From Ilumatobacteraceae bacterium (GTDB lineage: Bacteria; Actinomycetota; Acidimicrobiia; Acidimicrobiales; Ilumatobacteraceae): a stretch of 41,478 nucleotides of DNA. The position numbers and the translations under genes were made by a program. Positions 15,984 through 24,901 of this stretch are shown piece after piece. Where the stretch lies: positions 1 through 41,478 of the forward strand of contig JAOBWK010000078.1 of NCBI GenBank assembly GCA_025463305.1, in the 5' to 3' direction. Under the pieces are notes generated by a model that saw only the letters and a program-made list of their open reading frames with translations, had not been told where the DNA came from and did no database searches. Numbering within the stretch: position 1 is the first letter of the stretch; each line of letters begins with the position of its first letter.

Positions 15984-17393
15984 GTGACCGTCGACATCCA
16001 ACGCTCCAACCGTCGCCTGATCCGCCGTTCGGGCACCCTCGCCTGGGCCCTCGGCATCGTCGTGCTCGCGGCGTCCTGCAGCAGCTCGAACGATGCGATC
16101 CCGGCCACGTCCGCTACATCCGCCACGGCGGTGCCCGCCACCGTGTCGTCGACAGCGACGTCGGCGGCCGCCGGCACCACGCTGCCCGTCTCGGTCGCGA
16201 CGCCTCCTGCCATCAGCGAGCCGGCCACCTCAGCACCGCCCTCGACCACGACGGTGCCGCCCACCGTGCCGCAGAGCACGGCGACGCCGGACACCACGCC
16301 TCGCGCCGACCTGCCGCCCAAGGCCGTGCTTCCTGCCGGGGTCACTCCGCACTCCGTCGTGTTCCCGTCGGTGATGGACGGCTGGTACTCCGGCTTCACC
16401 GATGGCAGCGCTGCGAAGCTCCTCCGAACCACCGACGGCGGCGTCACCTGGACGATCGTCCCGGTTCCTGCGCCGTTGGTCGATTCAGGCGCCCAGCTCG
16501 ATCTCGCCTTCAGCGATCCGTCCGACGGTTGGATCCTCGGTTCTGATGCCGCCGGCAACGCCGCCCTGATCGAGACGCATGACGGCGGAACGACGTGGGC
16601 ACCCGTCGTCGTGCCGCAGGTCGATGGTGCCGTGGCGACGCCGTCCGCGGTGCGGGCGAGCGCCACGCAGGTCCACATCGTCGCGATCGTCTCGACCGAC
16701 AGCGGCACATCGCTGCGATTCCTCGACGGTCGGGCGGCCGGGGGAGCGTTGACGGCCTCCGCGACCGGGTTGACCGTCGGCGCCGGTCCGGTGTTCGACG
16801 CGTCGACCGCGTTCGCCGGCGACGCCGGATGGCTGATCTACAACGACCGCGCGGTCTCCGGTGGAGTGCGTCTGCAGCAGGGCGCGTGGTCCGACTGGTC
16901 GGCCACCGTGCCGTGCTCGAGCGCCGACACCAGCGCCGACACGGGCATGGTGGCGGCCGATCCAGCAGCGACCGTCGTCGCGGTCGCTTGCTCGCCGTCA
17001 GGCTTTGCCGGCACACCCGGGCCGTTGCGCGTGTTCGTGTCCACCGACGGCGGCACGACGTTCGCACCGACAGCCGGCCTGCCCGGCGGCGACGCCCCCG
17101 CCACCGGCGGCGACACCCAGCCGGCGCTCCCCAGCGTCGCTTTCGTGCAGTCGATCGCGCCCGCCACGCTGGTGGTCGGCTACACCCGCAACGACGGCGA
17201 CACGTCGATCGTGCGCTCCACCGACGGTGGCGCGACGTGGACCGAGGTGCAGCACATCCCCGCCGCGTCGATCACGAGTGCGTTCGAGTTCGATGCCGGC
17301 GACGACCTCGTCTTCCAGACCGGTCCTGGCCAGGGCATCGTCAGCCGTGACGGCGGCGAGACCTGGTCACCGCTGCTCGCCGACGCCGGCTGA
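15984..17393 (+). CDS. Secreted lipoprotein with five Asp-box (BNR) repeats, predicted beta-propeller
   Basis: A 469-residue predicted lipoprotein. The signal peptide ends in LAASC with Cys32 as lipidation site. A Thr/Ala/Pro linker covers about 37-115. The rest is strand-rich with five Asp-box motifs of form S/T-x-D-G-G-x-T-W/F: TTDGGVTW near 149, THDGGTTW near 199, STDGGTTF near 353, STDGGATW near 412 and SRDGGETW near 454. Spacing of 40-60 residues between neighbouring boxes fits propeller blades as in sialidases and photosystem-assembly Ycf48-like proteins. No sialidase Arg triad or active-site motif is evident, so a binding or scaffold role is more likely than catalysis. It converges on pckG across a strong hairpin. 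Confidence 0.8.
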   Translation: MTVDIQRSNRRLIRRSGTLAWALGIVVLAASCSSSNDAIPATSATSATAVPATVSSTATSAAAGTTLPVSVATPPAISEPATSAPPSTTTVPPTVPQSTATPDTTPRADLPPKAVLPAGVTPHSVVFPSVMDGWYSGFTDGSAAKLLRTTDGGVTWTIVPVPAPLVDSGAQLDLAFSDPSDGWILGSDAAGNAALIETHDGGTTWAPVVVPQVDGAVATPSAVRASATQVHIVAIVSTDSGTSLRFLDGRAAGGALTASATGLTVGAGPVFDASTAFAGDAGWLIYNDRAVSGGVRLQQGAWSDWSATVPCSSADTSADTGMVAADPAATVVAVACSPSGFAGTPGPLRVFVSTDGGTTFAPTAGLPGGDAPATGGDTQPALPSVAFVQSIAPATLVVGYTRNDGDTSIVRSTDGGATWTEVQHIPAASITSAFEFDAGDDLVFQTGPGQGIVSRDGGETWSPLLADAG

Positions 17394-17416
17394 CCGGCAC
17401 CCACCCCGAAAACGGC

Positions 17417-17463
17417 CACTGCCCGCGTGATGTCGTCCGTGGGACGACATCGCGCGGGCAGTG
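17417..17463. terminator. 22-bp hairpin between convergent lipoprotein gene and pckG
   Basis: Arms 17417-17438 and 17442-17463 pair over 22 bp with a single G-T wobble and a 3-base loop (GTG). It is preceded by GAAAACGG on the plus strand. The location between convergent stops at 17393 and 17492 fits a bidirectional terminator. Confidence 0.8.
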
Positions 17464-17491
17464 ACGGCAGTGCGGGAACCCGCTCCGCAGC

Positions 17492-19291
17492 TCAGGCCTT
17501 GGCCAGGTTGGCCTCCAGGGTGTCGAGCGCGATGACGAGCTCGTCGGGCAGTGCATCGCCGAACTGGGCGAAGTGCCCGCGGATCTGGGGGATGGCGGCG
17601 GTCCAACCGTCGGCGTCGACCGACAAGAGCGTGCTGAGGTCCTCGGCGGCCACGTCGAGGCCCTTGATGTCGAGATCGGCCTGCTCGGGCAGGTAGCCGA
17701 TGGGCGTCTCGATCGCATCAGCGGTGCCGGCGACGCGCTCGAAGATCCACTTGAGCACGCGGCTGTTCTCGCCGTAGCCGGGCCACAGGAAGCGGCCGTC
17801 CTCGTCGCGACGGAACCAGTTGACGAAGAAGATCTTCGGCAGGTTGGCGGCATCGGTGCTGCCACCGATCTTCAGCCAGTGGGCGAAGTAGTCGCCCATG
17901 TTGTAGCCACAGAAGGGCAGCATCGCCATCGGGTCGAAGCGCAGGTTGCCGACGGCGCCGGCCTGGGCCGCCGTGGTCTCGGAGGCCATGATCGAGCCGA
18001 GGAACACGCCGTGCTCCCAGTCGAAGGCCTGGGTGACGAGCGGGACCGTGGTGCGACGACGACCACCGAACAGGATCGCCGAGATCGGCACACCGGCCGG
18101 GTCCTGCCACTCGTCGGCGATCGACGGGCACTGCTCGGCCGGCGCGGTGAAGCGGGCGTTCGGATGCGCGGCCGGGGTGTCGGTCTCGGGCGTCCAGGCG
18201 TTGCCTCGCCAGTCGATCGCACGGGCCGGCTTGGTGTCGCTCATGCCCTCCCACCACACGTCGCCCTCGCTGGTGAGCGCGGTGTTGGTGAAGATGCTGT
18301 TGCCCCAGAGGGTCTCCATCGCGTTGGCGTTGGTGTCGTACCCGGTGCCGGGGGCGACGCCGAAGAAGCCGGCCTCGGGGTTGATCGCGTACAGCCGGCC
18401 GTCGGCGCCGAACTTCATCCAGCAGATGTCGTCGCCGATGGTCTCGGCCTTCCAGCCGGGGATGGTGGGCTGCAGCATCGCGAGGTTGGTCTTGCCGCAG
18501 GCCGACGGGAACGCGGCGGCGATGTACTTGTGCTCGCCGGCCGGGTTGGTGAGCTTGAGGATGAGCATGTGCTCGGCCAGCCAGCCATCGTCGCGGGCCA
18601 TCACCGAGGCGATGCGCAGGGCGAAGCACTTCTTGCCGAGCAGCGCGTTGCCGCCGTAGCCGGAGCCGTACGACATGATCTCGCGGGTCTCGGGGAAGTG
18701 GACGATGTACTTGTTGTCCGGGTTGCACGGCCAGGCGCTGTCGGCCTCGCCCTCGGCGAGCGGTGCGCCGACGGAGTGGACACAGGGCACGAAGATGCCG
18801 TCGGTGCCGAGCACGTCGAGCGCGCCCTGGCCCATGCGGGTCATGATCCGCATGTTCACGGCGACGTAGGCGGAGTCGCTGAGCTGCACGCCGATGTGCG
18901 CGATCGGCGAACCGAGTGGGCCCATGCTGAACGGCACGACGTACATCGTGCGGCCCTTCATCGCGCCCTGGTACAACCGCATCATCTCGGCACGCATCTC
19001 GGCCGGGTCACGCCAGTTGTTGTTCGGGCCGGCGTCGGCTTCGGCCTCCGAGCAGATGAACGTGCGGTCCTCGACGCGGGCGACGTCGCCCGGATCGCTG
19101 TGCGCCCAGTAGCTGTTCGGCCGCTTGGCCTCGTCCAGCTTGGTGAACGTGCCGCTGTCGACGAGTGCCTGGCACAGCGTCTCGTACTCCTCGGCGCTCC
19201 CGTCGCACCAGGAGATGCTGTCGGGCTGGAGCACGTCCGCCCAATCCTTCACCCACTGCTGAAGACGCTGGTTGCTGCTGGATCCACTCAT
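17492..19291 (-). CDS. pckG: Phosphoenolpyruvate carboxykinase (GTP)
   Basis: GTP-dependent enzyme converting oxaloacetate to phosphoenolpyruvate, the first step of gluconeogenesis, cytosolic and Mn/Mg-dependent. The 599 residues match the usual 600-620. Key features are the substrate loop [16 protein letters not shown], the hyper-reactive Cys and P-loop in [13 protein letters not shown] near 261-272, the metal-binding [21 protein letters not shown], and the guanine-binding region [20 protein letters not shown] near 510 (core [15 protein letters not shown]). The ATG at 19291 has AAGGAG about ten bases upstream. It is the last gene of a minus-strand set with rpmB and the cold-shock-like gene, although 61 bp separate it from the latter, enough for its own promoter. 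Confidence 0.97.
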   Translation of the reverse strand: MSGSSSNQRLQQWVKDWADVLQPDSISWCDGSAEEYETLCQALVDSGTFTKLDEAKRPNSYWAHSDPGDVARVEDRTFICSEAEADAGPNNNWRDPAEMRAEMMRLYQGAMKGRTMYVVPFSMGPLGSPIAHIGVQLSDSAYVAVNMRIMTRMGQGALDVLGTDGIFVPCVHSVGAPLAEGEADSAWPCNPDNKYIVHFPETREIMSYGSGYGGNALLGKKCFALRIASVMARDDGWLAEHMLILKLTNPAGEHKYIAAAFPSACGKTNLAMLQPTIPGWKAETIGDDICWMKFGADGRLYAINPEAGFFGVAPGTGYDTNANAMETLWGNSIFTNTALTSEGDVWWEGMSDTKPARAIDWRGNAWTPETDTPAAHPNARFTAPAEQCPSIADEWQDPAGVPISAILFGGRRRTTVPLVTQAFDWEHGVFLGSIMASETTAAQAGAVGNLRFDPMAMLPFCGYNMGDYFAHWLKIGGSTDAANLPKIFFVNWFRRDEDGRFLWPGYGENSRVLKWIFERVAGTADAIETPIGYLPEQADLDIKGLDVAAEDLSTLLSVDADGWTAAIPQIRGHFAQFGDALPDELVIALDTLEANLAKA

Positions 19292-19352
19292 GGGAACGAG
19301 TCTCCTTGTTGACGTTCGGTGTCGCCAAATGGGTGCGCGAAGGGCACCCGGC

Positions 19353-19577
19353 TCATTCGTAGCCGGGAGTCTTCATGTCGATTTCACTGCCGAGACGGAG
19401 CTGCGTGGCCCGGCCGTCGGCATCCAGGGCGAACACGATCCGCTGCCCCTGACGGAGCATGCGGAAGATCGATCCCTCGAGCGCGTTCGCGGCGAGGTCG
19501 TAGTCGGCCAGGTCGGTGTCACACAGGATGACGCCGTCGCCGCTGCTGGGATCGTAGGACTTGATGACACCCTGCAT
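19353..19577 (-). CDS. Small cold-shock-like (OB-fold) protein
   Basis: A 74-residue protein starting [17 protein letters not shown] and containing [18 protein letters not shown], which parallels the cold-shock domain outline (GxVKxYDxxxGxGxI... LxxGQxVxF). The nucleic-acid-binding RNP1 (GFGFI-like) and RNP2 (VFVH-like) motifs are not preserved, so if it is a cold-shock fold its binding surface has diverged. The ATG at 19577 is preceded by AGGAG at the normal distance. It lies 21 bp downstream of rpmB and 61 bp upstream of pckG on the same strand, so it is probably transcribed with rpmB. Confidence 0.7.
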   Translation of the reverse strand: MQGVIKSYDPSSGDGVILCDTDLADYDLAANALEGSIFRMLRQGQRIVFALDADGRATQLRLGSEIDMKTPGYE

Positions 19578-19598
19578 CGCGGCTTCTCCTGGTCTGTC

Positions 19599-19790
19599 TC
19601 AGCTGGCCTTGACGATCTTGCCGGACTTGATGCAGCCCGTGCACACGTTCATGCGCGTCGGCGTCTTGCCGACGACCGCGCGAACCTTCTGGATGTTCGG
19701 GTTCCAGCGCCGCTTGGTGCGACGGTGGGAGTGCGACACGGACATGCCCCAGGAGGGGCCCTTGCCACACACTTCGCAAACTGCTGCCAT
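19599..19790 (-). CDS. rpmB: 50S ribosomal protein L28, zinc-ribbon (C+) form
   Basis: A 63-residue large-subunit ribosomal protein. It begins [12 protein letters not shown], followed by [17 protein letters not shown] and ends with [16 protein letters not shown]. The two CxxC pairs make it the zinc-binding form; genomes that respond to zinc shortage often have a cysteine-free second copy elsewhere. It is divergent from the fakA-like gene across 184 bp, an arrangement found in many Gram-positive bacteria. The upstream region holds a possible promoter (see 19831-19836) and an AG-rich stretch (AAAGAGAA) before the ATG. Confidence 0.96.
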   Translation of the reverse strand: MAAVCEVCGKGPSWGMSVSHSHRRTKRRWNPNIQKVRAVVGKTPTRMNVCTGCIKSGKIVKAS

Positions 19791-19830
19791 GAGATTCTCT
19801 TTCCCAGAAAGGGGCGTTCAAAGTCGTCAA

Positions 19831-19836
19831 AGGCTA
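19831..19836 (-). promoter_or_regulatory. Possible rpmB promoter (-10 TAGCCT)
   Basis: Minus-strand TAGCCT at 19836-19831, with TTGGTG at 19861-19856 as a possible -35 after a long 19-base spacer. The predicted leader before the rpmB ATG is about 35 bases. Confidence 0.4.
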
Positions 19837-19962
19837 TCAGCGGGTTTTCTGTCTGCACCAAGTGATGGCAGCGATACCGGTGATCATTCTGAGAGATGGG
19901 TGTTCCGGATCGGGTTCTGACATGCGCTGACGTGGGAGTGCCGGACGTCGCAGCCGGGGCCG

Positions 19963-19968
19963 TACGAT
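19963..19968 (+). promoter_or_regulatory. -10 element TACGAT, leaderless fakA-like gene
   Basis: TACGAT, six bases, then GTG at 19975. There is no ribosome binding site. Confidence 0.6.
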
Positions 19969-19974
19969 GCTGCG

Positions 19975-21678
19975 GTGCCCACGCTCGAACGGCTCTCGGC
20001 GGATGCCCTGCGCAACACGGTCATCTCCTTCCGCGACACCATGAAGTTGCATGCCGCCGGGATCAACCGGTTGAACGTGTACCCGGTGCCCGACGGCGAC
20101 ACCGGCACGAACATGGCGCGCACGCTCGATGCGGTCGTCGCCGAGCTGGAGCAGAGCGACCACGCCCTCGAGCCGACGTGCGCAGCCATCAGCCACGGCT
20201 CGCTGATGGGTGCCCGCGGCAACAGCGGCGTCATCCTCAGCCAGATCCTCCGCGGCATCGCGAACACCCTGAAGGACGGCACCACCGAGGGCACGGCGAG
20301 CAAGGTCGCGGAGAGCTTCAAGAACGCGTCCGTCGCCGCGTACCAGGCGGTGCTGAAGCCGATCGAGGGCACCATCCTCACCGTCGTGCGCGAGACCGCC
20401 GATGCGGCGCAGACCTCGGCCGCCGGCGGCGCGTCGCTCGTAGAGATGCTGCGCGCGGCTCGCACGGCTGGGCGCGCCTCGCTCGACCGCACGCCGGACC
20501 TGTTGCCCGTGCTCAAGGACGCCGGAGTGGTCGATGCCGGCGGTGCGGGCTTCCTCCTGTTGCTCGACGCTGCCATCCACGTCGTCGACGGTGAGCCACT
20601 GCCCGAGCCCGACGACATCGACGATGGCGAGGTCGGCGGCATCGCCAACTTCGACTCGGTCGCGCACCGCGGCGAGGGCGACGTGAGCGATCTGCGGTAC
20701 GAGGTCATGTACTTCGTCGATCTGCCCGACGAGGACATCGAGGCGTTCAAGCAGTCGTGGGGCGCGATCGGCGATTCGATCGTGGTCGTCGGCGGCGACG
20801 GCATCTGGAACTGCCACGTGCACACCAACGACATCGGCGCGGCCATCGAGTCCGCGCTCGACAACGGCGGCCGCCCGCACAAGATCCGGGTCACGGACCT
20901 GTTCGAAGAGGTCGCCGAGGAGCACGCCCAGCGCGAGGCAGCGCTGCAGGGCGCGATGGCCACCGGGCCCGCAGCGGCGCGGCCGCACGCCGGCCTGATG
21001 CACTCGAGCATGCCGGCCGTCACGTGCGCGATCGTCGCGGTGAGCAGCGGCGACGGCCTCACCGATCTGTTCGCCCAGCTCGGGGTGCAGGGCGTCATCG
21101 CCGGCGGTCAGACGCTCAACCCGTCGACGGCCGAGCTGCTCGACGCGGTCGAGGCCGTCAACGCGCAGCAGGTCATCGTGCTGCCGAACAACAAGAACAT
21201 CATCCCCGTCGCCGAGCAGCTCGACGCGCTCACCTCGAAGACCGTGGTCGTCGTGCCGACGCGCAGCATGCCCGAGGCACTCGCCGCGCTCGTCGTCTAC
21301 GACCCCGAAGCCAGTGCCGACGCCAACGGCGCCGAGATGGGCGAGGCGGCCGAATCGGTGGCCACCGGCGAGGTCACCCAGGCCGTGCGCGACACGGCCA
21401 GCGATGTCGGCCAGATCACCACCGGCGACTGGATCGGCATCGTGCGCGGCGACGGCATCGTCAGCGTCAACGGCACGCTCACGGGCGCCGCCACGAAGTT
21501 GCTCGACCAGCTGATCACGCCCGAGCGCGAGATCGTCACGGTCATCGAGGGCCTCGACGCGACGGCGTCGGTCACCGATGCGCTGCGGGCGTGGCTGTCC
21601 GACGAACGACCCGACGTGCAGGTCGAGGTGCACCGCGGCGGCCAGCCGCTGTACCCGTACCTGTTCGGCGTGGAGTGA
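19975..21678 (+). CDS. DAK2/DegV-domain protein, FakA-like fatty acid kinase subunit
   Basis: A 567-residue protein with the FakA (YloV) layout. The N-terminal DhaL-type ATP-binding domain (about 8-200) has NVYPVPDGDTGTNM near 36-49 with metal-binding Asp residues, HGSLMGARGNSGVILSQ near 77 and VVDAGGAGFLLLL near 185. The middle domain contains SIVVVGGDGIWNCHVHTND. The C-terminal EDD/DegV-like half contains NPSTAELLDAV and LPNNKNI. In Firmicutes FakA works with a fatty-acid-binding FakB to phosphorylate exogenous fatty acids for PlsX/PlsY; plsX lies 6 kb downstream here, and no fakB is in the window. The GTG start is supported by its -10 hexamer. recG follows after 16 bp, a common pairing. 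Confidence 0.85.
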   Translation: MPTLERLSADALRNTVISFRDTMKLHAAGINRLNVYPVPDGDTGTNMARTLDAVVAELEQSDHALEPTCAAISHGSLMGARGNSGVILSQILRGIANTLKDGTTEGTASKVAESFKNASVAAYQAVLKPIEGTILTVVRETADAAQTSAAGGASLVEMLRAARTAGRASLDRTPDLLPVLKDAGVVDAGGAGFLLLLDAAIHVVDGEPLPEPDDIDDGEVGGIANFDSVAHRGEGDVSDLRYEVMYFVDLPDEDIEAFKQSWGAIGDSIVVVGGDGIWNCHVHTNDIGAAIESALDNGGRPHKIRVTDLFEEVAEEHAQREAALQGAMATGPAAARPHAGLMHSSMPAVTCAIVAVSSGDGLTDLFAQLGVQGVIAGGQTLNPSTAELLDAVEAVNAQQVIVLPNNKNIIPVAEQLDALTSKTVVVVPTRSMPEALAALVVYDPEASADANGAEMGEAAESVATGEVTQAVRDTASDVGQITTGDWIGIVRGDGIVSVNGTLTGAATKLLDQLITPEREIVTVIEGLDATASVTDALRAWLSDERPDVQVEVHRGGQPLYPYLFGVE

Positions 21679-21694
21679 GCCTCCGGTCGCCATC

Positions 21695-23833
21695 GTGTCG
21701 AACGGGCTGACCCTCCGCGAGCTGCAGGCCATTCCCGTCGATCGGCTCAAGGGCGTCGGCGACAAGAAGCTGGCGTCGCTGCGCGAGGTGGGGGTCGAGA
21801 CCGTCCTCGACCTGCTCACGACATATCCGCGCCGATGGGTCGACCGCACCAACGAGGCGCGGGTCAGCGATCTGCGACCGGGCGTCGAGGCGCTCGTGCT
21901 CGTCACGGTCCGCACCGTCACCAAGCGCACGATGCGCAACCGGCGCACGATGGTGGAGGCCCAGGTCGGCGACGGCTCGGGCCGGCTGCACATCGTGTTC
22001 TTCAACCAGCCGTGGCGCGAGCGACAGCTGCGCGAGGGCCTGCAGATCATGCTGTTCGGCAAGGCTGACGTGTACCGCGGCGGGCTGCAGATGACGAACC
22101 CGATCGTCGACCTGATCGGCGATCGCACCGGCAAGATCGTGCCGATCTACCCGCAGAGCGAGAAGGCCCAGCTGTCGACGTGGGAGATCGCGGGGTGGGT
22201 CGAGAGCGCACTCGAGCGGTGCTCGGCGCGCGGCTTCGCCGATCCCGTGCCGTTCGAGATCCGGCGCGAGCTCGGCCTCATCGATCGGCACTCGGCGATG
22301 CGTCAGATCCACCTGCCGGAGACGATGGGGGAGAAGGAGCAGGCCCGCCGCCGGCTCGCGTTCGACGAGCTGCTGCGCGTGCAGACGGTGCTGGTGATGC
22401 GCAAGCGCGCGTTCGAGCGCGAGCAGCGCGGCATCCGCCACGACATGAGCGGCGAGCTCGTCCGTCGCTTCCACGCCGCGCTGCCGTACTCGCTCACCGG
22501 AGCGCAGGCGCGGGCGGTGGCCGAGATCGACATCGACCTCGCCGGCCCGCACCCGATGCACCGCCTGCTGCAGGGCGATGTGGGTGCCGGCAAGACCGTG
22601 GTCGCGTTGAGCGCTCTGCTCGCGGCCGTGCAGGGTGGTCACCAGGGCGCGCTGATGGCGCCCACCGAGGTGCTCGCCGAGCAGCACGCGACCGGCATCC
22701 GGTCGATGCTCGCCGGGCTCGAGGTGCCGGATCCGGGCAACCTGTTCGGCGATCGTCCGCTGAACGTGGCGCTGCTCGCCAACCGGGTCACAGGCCAGCA
22801 ACGGCGCGACGTGCTGGCCGGGTTGGCAGATGGGACGATCGACATCGCCATCGGCACCCACGCGCTCATCCAAGAGGACGTCGAGTTCAAGAGCCTCGGC
22901 TGCGTGGTGGTCGACGAGCAGCACCGCTTCGGTGTCGAGCAGCGCGCCGCGCTCAGGATGAAGGGCTCTGGCGACGGCGACGATCGCGTCGTGCCGGACG
23001 TGCTGGTGATGACGGCCACGCCGATCCCGCGCACCGCGGCGATGACGGTGTACGGCGATCTCGACGTGAGCGTGCTCGACGAGCTGCCACCGGGCCGCAC
23101 GCCGATCAAGACGTTCTGGGCGAATGGCCCGCTGATGGAGATGGCCGCGTGGGGCGACGTCCGCGAGGCCGTGTCGAACGGCCAGCAGGCCTATGTGGTG
23201 TGCCCGCTGATCGAGGAGAGCGAGAAGCTCGAGGTCGCCTCGGCCCAGGAGACCTACGAGCGGCTGGTGTACCAGGATCTGAAGGGGCTGCGCATCGGCC
23301 TGCTGCACGGGCGGATGGCGTCGGCGGAGAAGGAACAGGTCATGAGCCAGTTCCGCAACCGCGAGCTCGACGTGCTCGTCGCGACGACGGTGATCGAGGT
23401 CGGCGTCGACGTCCCGAACGCCACCGTGATGGTCATCATCGACGCCGACCGCTTCGGCATCGCCCAGCTGCACCAGCTGCGCGGCCGTGTCGGCCGTGGT
23501 GCGGTCGCCTCGATCTGCTGGCTCGTCACCGCCGAGCTCGAGGGCCCCAGCCCACGGGTCGAAGCGCTTGTCGGATCCACCGACGGCTTCGCGCTCGCCG
23601 AGATCGACCTCGACCTGCGCGGCGAGGGCACCCTGATGAACACCGCGCAGAAGGGCAAGAGCGACCTCAAGCTCGCCTCACTGCGCCGCGACCGCGAGCT
23701 GGTGCACCTCGCTCGCAAGGCCGCGTTCGACATCGTCGACCCCGACCCGACGCTGGAGCACCATCCGCTCCTCCTCGACGAGATCCGCCTGATCCTCAGC
23801 GCCGAAGACGAGGCGTTTCTCTTCAAGAGCTAG
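21695..23833 (+). CDS. recG: ATP-dependent DNA helicase RecG
   Basis: Branch-migrating helicase that rescues stalled forks and processes Holliday junctions. About 712 residues, within the family range. The N-terminal wedge/OB domain spans roughly 20-190 (YPRRWVDRTNEARVSDLRPG). Helicase motifs are GDVGAGKTVVALSALL near 293, APTEVLAEQH, DEQHRFGVEQR near 406, TATPIPRT, TTVIEVGVDVPNA and the C-terminal QLRGRVGRG near 594. The GTG at 21695 follows the fakA-like stop by 16 bp and is the best start before LTLRELQAIPV; no strong ribosome binding site is visible, so translation may depend on the upstream gene. Confidence 0.95.
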   Translation: MSNGLTLRELQAIPVDRLKGVGDKKLASLREVGVETVLDLLTTYPRRWVDRTNEARVSDLRPGVEALVLVTVRTVTKRTMRNRRTMVEAQVGDGSGRLHIVFFNQPWRERQLREGLQIMLFGKADVYRGGLQMTNPIVDLIGDRTGKIVPIYPQSEKAQLSTWEIAGWVESALERCSARGFADPVPFEIRRELGLIDRHSAMRQIHLPETMGEKEQARRRLAFDELLRVQTVLVMRKRAFEREQRGIRHDMSGELVRRFHAALPYSLTGAQARAVAEIDIDLAGPHPMHRLLQGDVGAGKTVVALSALLAAVQGGHQGALMAPTEVLAEQHATGIRSMLAGLEVPDPGNLFGDRPLNVALLANRVTGQQRRDVLAGLADGTIDIAIGTHALIQEDVEFKSLGCVVVDEQHRFGVEQRAALRMKGSGDGDDRVVPDVLVMTATPIPRTAAMTVYGDLDVSVLDELPPGRTPIKTFWANGPLMEMAAWGDVREAVSNGQQAYVVCPLIEESEKLEVASAQETYERLVYQDLKGLRIGLLHGRMASAEKEQVMSQFRNRELDVLVATTVIEVGVDVPNATVMVIIDADRFGIAQLHQLRGRVGRGAVASICWLVTAELEGPSPRVEALVGSTDGFALAEIDLDLRGEGTLMNTAQKGKSDLKLASLRRDRELVHLARKAAFDIVDPDPTLEHHPLLLDEIRLILSAEDEAFLFKS

Positions 23834-23864
23834 TTCTGGCTCGACTCATTCCGGCACTGTGCTT

Positions 23865-23870
23865 CAATGT
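23865..23870 (+). promoter_or_regulatory. -10-like element CAATGT before the DUF4236 gene
   Basis: CAATGT, six bases, then ATG at 23877. It fits the leaderless spacing used elsewhere but lacks the first T. Confidence 0.4.
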
Positions 23871-23876
23871 CGCGGC

Positions 23877-24753
23877 ATGGGTGTCAGCTTCGCGAGATCT
23901 GTCAACGTTGGCCAGCTCCGGTTCAACCTGAGCGGCTCCGGGATCGGGATGTCCACCGGCGTGAAGGGCTTTCGCGTGGGCACCGGGCCGCGAGGCGGTT
24001 ACATCCGAGCCGGCCGAGGCGGGGTGTCGTATCAGCACGCGCTCGGTCGCCCACGACAGGGCGCGGGCGAGGCCAAACCTGCGCCGGTTGCCGTCGCGGA
24101 GCCCGACGGGACGGGGAACTTGGCGGGGGCAGAGATCGAGACGCTGGTTGCGTCGTCTCGGAGCGACATCGCTCGCCAGATCACCGAGGCAGCGCAGCTC
24201 CCGCGGCCACGATGGACGGCCAATCCGCTCTCCTACGGGAGGCGCAAGAAGGAATGGCACGCGCAGCGGGTCTCCGGGAACGCGAGCCTGAAGGGCCACG
24301 GTGGCGCCACCAGCTTGCTGGCGCGGACGCCGCTGTCGATCGCGCAACGATCGCCTCGCGCTGCGGCGACGAACTTCGAACCTCTCGCCTTCGACGGCAA
24401 TCGCCGCAGCATCTACTTCCTGCCCGACGTGTTGCTGCTCGAGCAGGGGACCACGTACGCCGCGCTCTCGTATGACGGCCTGTCGGTGAACAGCACGGTC
24501 GGGCGGTTCATCACATCGGTCGTCCCACCCGGCGTCACCCCGATCGACTCCACGTGGAAGTTACGTCAACAAGGCCGGAGGCCCGGACGGTCGGTACAAG
24601 GAGAACCCGCAGATACCGATCATCCAGACCAGGGAGATCGACCTCGAGCACACCGACGGGTTCGCCTTCCACACGGCGTTCACCGACGTCGCCGCCGTCG
24701 AGCGGTTCCTCTCGGCGCTCGCATCGTTCCGGCGGGTCGTGCCGGCAGCCTGA
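23877..24753 (+). pseudogene. DUF4236-domain protein gene interrupted by a +1 frameshift
   Basis: The first part reads as a DUF4236 domain: VSFARSVNVGQLRFNLSGSG followed by GPRGGYIRAGRGGVSY, a module of unknown function. The frame stays sensible to DSTWK at about 24560, then turns into Arg/Pro-rich nonsense that runs into the next gene region. Removing one T of the TT at 24561-24562 continues the protein as YVNKAGGPDGRYKENPQIPI and on through a normal amphipathic C-terminus ending FRRVVPAA with TGA at 24751-24753. Segments like YVNK-GGPD-R-K-N-Q-P are usual in the C-terminal part of this family, so the second frame is genuine. Corrected length is about 291 residues. The cause is either a real mutation or a sequencing error. 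Confidence 0.8.
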
Positions 24754-24789
24754 AGCCGATCCAGGGATCCGGCGCGCCGCGCAGATCGC

Positions 24790-24841
24790 TCACGCGTGCG
24801 CGAATCGAGCGACCGCGGTCGCACGGATCACGTACGCGTGA
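24790..24841. terminator. 52-bp interrupted inverted repeat downstream of the DUF4236 gene
   Basis: An outer 11-bp stem (24790-24800 with 24831-24841, one G-T pair) encloses an 8-by-8 internal loop and a central 14-bp perfect palindrome (24809-24822). It lies 36 bp after the restored DUF4236 stop and before a convergent gene, so a terminator is plausible. The central palindrome could also be a protein-binding site. Confidence 0.55.
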
Positions 24842-24901
24842 ACGGTTTGCGCGGGCGGGCCGAAGTGCTTGCAGGAGTTTGCAGGAAAACGTGCGCTCTG
24901 C

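Noticed and set aside
17401..17500. Third copy of the 27-bp post-stop motif after pckG
   Set aside because: Only a short GGTTCCCG-like match is present; the remaining positions do not align.
17573..19312. Long open frame antisense to pckG
   Set aside because: It mirrors the codon structure of a high-GC gene, has a biased Gly/Val/Ala/Asp composition and no recognisable domain; pckG is certain.
19837..22134. Very long minus-strand open frame across the fakA-like gene
   Set aside because: Antisense frame of a strongly supported gene; low-complexity Arg/Asp/Val composition with no domain.
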